Assembly (NCBI GenBank): GCA_016256075.1
Contig: SDVU01000149.1
Span: 1 to 19,196 of the forward strand
From: Dictyocoela muelleri
Lineage: Eukaryota; Microsporidia
DNA: 19,196 bases
Direction of reading: 5' to 3'
Below, piece after piece: positions 17,574 to 19,196 of the stretch (its first letter is position 1; each line of letters opens with the position of its first letter). The notes beneath the pieces are model-generated. The model ran no database searches and was not told the origin of the DNA. It was given only the letters and a program-made list of their open reading frames with translations. The translations under genes were made by a program, and so were the position numbers.

Positions 17574-18898
17574 CATATTACATGCTGAGAACAACGATAG
17601 CTGCTAACCCGAAAAGTTCTCTCTTACCGTGGTATTTAGACTTTTGGTTCTTGGTGTTCCAATAATACATCACTTCCTAAGCTACCCAGAAGCCCAGTTG
17701 TATACGTGTTTTCCGTTTTATCAATGACTCAGCGGGATACAGGTAATTAATGGCTTTTCATGATTTTTTTTACTCATATTTTGCCGCGATGCGTTGTATC
17801 ACTCATCCCCACACCTAGTGGAATCTTTTCTACTTCATTGTCATATTAGACTAGTGTTTCCCAATGTGGTCCACACGGACTCTTGAAATCTCTCAGATAC
17901 TACATGAGGTCTCAAAGTGATTTTTTGTGTTTATGAGTCTCTAAGTAGCCTTGGGGGGGGGGTCACTGAAATTTTTTTTATTATATTTATCTCTTGGGTT
18001 TCAATAATTTTACCCTCGAAAATATTATATCAAAATTATATAGACACCCTTGCATAAATTTTTTCTTTAAATTATTATTCTATGACATAATCATAAAGTT
18101 TCATTCTAAATAAAAATAACTAAATTTTGTAGTTTAAGTAATTCCACAATTTATTCAAATATTTTCACCTCGGTTTGATATGCTTTATAAAATTTTTTTA
18201 GGACAGTAAAACATGTCTAACTCTACAAAAGCATAAAAAATGTATTTATACAAAATGTCAAAATATAAATGAAAAATTTGGTTTTCACCAGTTATTTATC
18301 CCTTCCCCACGTTAGAGTTAATTGAAGCCTGAAAGAAGAATTACATGATTTTATTAGAAATAAACGTAAAATCGCGATTTATTATCAGTTATAATCACAA
18401 AAAAAAATATTCAAATATAGAAGTCTCTAAAAATATGTGGTTATAACCGAATATAACTCGGGTTTTTATGTCTTTTTAAAATATGAACCAAGTAATTTCC
18501 TCTTATAGATAACGAAATAATATTTTTAGGGTGTCTGAAACGCGGATGGGTCCTAAAATAATATAAAAATATCACTTGGGTTTTTTTAATATATTGTTTC
18601 AATTGATTTATTTTATGAAATTCTAGGATTTTTTTAACATTTGTGGGTGCGAGTAAATTTTAAATATCAAAAAGAGGTCTAGGTATCAAAAAACCTTGAA
18701 AATAATGTTATCAGGCCAAGTTTAATTCAGCTATACCACACTGGACAACTGTATATTGATACTATATTTATACAGTTTTTGACCGCTTAATGTCATTCCC
18801 TAATTATTTGTTAAAGAATGAAGTCGGGTTGATTCGACCCTCGATACTTAAATTTTACATCCAAGTGTGATAGACACTGAGATATCGACACAGATTCG
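17574..18898 (-). repeat. tRNA-derived SINE-like repeat, copy 2, interrupted
   Basis: The 3' part (17574-17851) aligns closely with copy 1: ATATTACATGCTGA, CTACCCAGAAGCCCAG, TTTTATCAATGACTC and CCACACCTAG. The 5' part (18709-18898) continues the alignment (CAGCTATACCAC, GACCGCTTAATGTCATTCCC) to a tRNA-like head with decayed A- and B-box segments near 18880 and 18835. The 857 bp between them is a hAT-like insertion. Without it the element is about 460 bp, the same size as copy 1. Confidence 0.75.
17852..18708. mobile_element. hAT-like non-autonomous element inserted in SINE copy 2
   Basis: The left end TAGTGTTTCCCAATGTGGTC followed by CACACGGAC is a textbook hAT-type terminus. The right end, read inward, has a decayed counterpart (CATTATTTTCAAGG...ACCTAGACCTC). 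Flanking 8-mers TATTAGAC (17844-17851) and TATCAGGC (18709-18716) match at 6 of 8, fitting the 8-bp hAT target duplication. Comparison with copy 1 shows the SINE body resumes directly after it. No transposase frame is visible in the 857 bp, so it is a MITE or a gutted copy. Confidence 0.75.
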
Positions 18899-18983
18899 AA
18901 ATTTAAAAGTCATTAAAGTTACTTGCTATTGAACAAATAAAAAAACCAAATCTAAAATAATTTTGTTTCGATTAAAAAAATTT

Positions 18984-19196
18984 GGATCTGGTGTAAAATT
19001 TTCCCCCAAAAATAGCTAGGATAAAATTTTCTCCCCAGCAAAAAAAAATGTTTTTTTGCAAATAAATGAAACAAAAAAAACAAAAAAACATAAAAAACAA
19101 AAAAGCAAAAAAAAAAAAAAACGATATGTCTTAAAATGATATTTTAATTAAATTTAATACTTTATTAATAAAATCATTTTTTTTTTTTTTTTTATT
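18984..19196 (+). mobile_element. Left terminus of a third Merlin-type element, cut by the window end
   Basis: GGATCTGGTGTAAAATTTTC then CCCC (18984-19007) shares GGATCTGGT and the C-run with Merlin A. A second copy of the motif, GGATAAAATTTTCTCCCC, ends 29 bp further in (19036). The rest to the window end is long A and T runs. No transposase is seen before the window ends. Confidence 0.55.

Noticed and set aside
2952-19027. Shared 14-mer AGCTAGGATAAAAT at 2953 and 19014
   Set aside because: A match of this length in two places is plausible by chance in AT-rich DNA of this size, and the flanks do not align.

Overview
The window is about three-quarters A+T and eukaryotic. It most likely comes from a microsporidian fungus with an expanded, transposon-rich genome; the genus cannot be settled from sequence alone. 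The case rests on four compact, intron-less genes between about 15.0 and 17.4 kb. Each has a run of C within a few bases of its ATG, which is a known microsporidian start signal, and three have AATAAA on or just after the stop codon. The proteins are short for their families. Merlin (IS1016/ISXO2-like) and pogo/Tigger DNA transposons, both found in microsporidia, fill much of the rest.

Layout. 0-0.7 kb: AT-rich DNA with a perfect hairpin and a decayed 22-bp tandem repeat. 0.7-1.15 kb: a tRNA-headed SINE-like repeat. 1.4-2.1 kb (minus): an old retrovirus-like integrase relic. 2.45-3.0 kb: a decayed 13-bp minisatellite. 3.2 kb: a tRNA-like remnant. 3.34-5.2 kb: a pogo/Tigger transposon with a broken transposase. 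5.23-5.9 kb: a MITE-like element with GC-rich hairpin ends and an internal 131-bp duplication. 6.06-11.35 kb: a broken Ty3/gypsy LTR element with both LTRs, carrying a Merlin transposon (9.25-10.35 kb) in its integrase region. 11.5-11.96 kb: a large fold-back repeat abutting a second Merlin element (11.96-13.0 kb). 13.1-14.39 kb: a second pogo/Tigger relic. 14.4-14.9 kb: another SINE copy with a doubled tRNA head. 17.57-18.9 kb: a third SINE copy split by a hAT-like non-autonomous element. The window ends inside the terminus of a third Merlin-type element (from 18.98 kb).

Host genes. 15087-15932 (+) encodes a short, divergent protein that I identify as the RNA polymerase II elongation factor Paf1. 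16146-16481 (-) is ribosomal protein eL31 (RPL31). 16718-16972 (+) is SUMO/Smt3. 17145-17348 (-) is a 67-residue protein I do not recognise, supported by its start and stop signals. RPL31 and SUMO are divergent and share a 236-bp intergenic region; SUMO and the small gene converge. These genes look intact, whereas every mobile element is decayed.

No operon-like or defence-like system is present. The points most worth following up are the tRNA-derived SINE family, the shared terminal architecture of three Merlin-type elements (palindromic at one end, motif repeated at 28-30 bp at the other), the cryptic Paf1 orthologue, and the 13-bp minisatellite.
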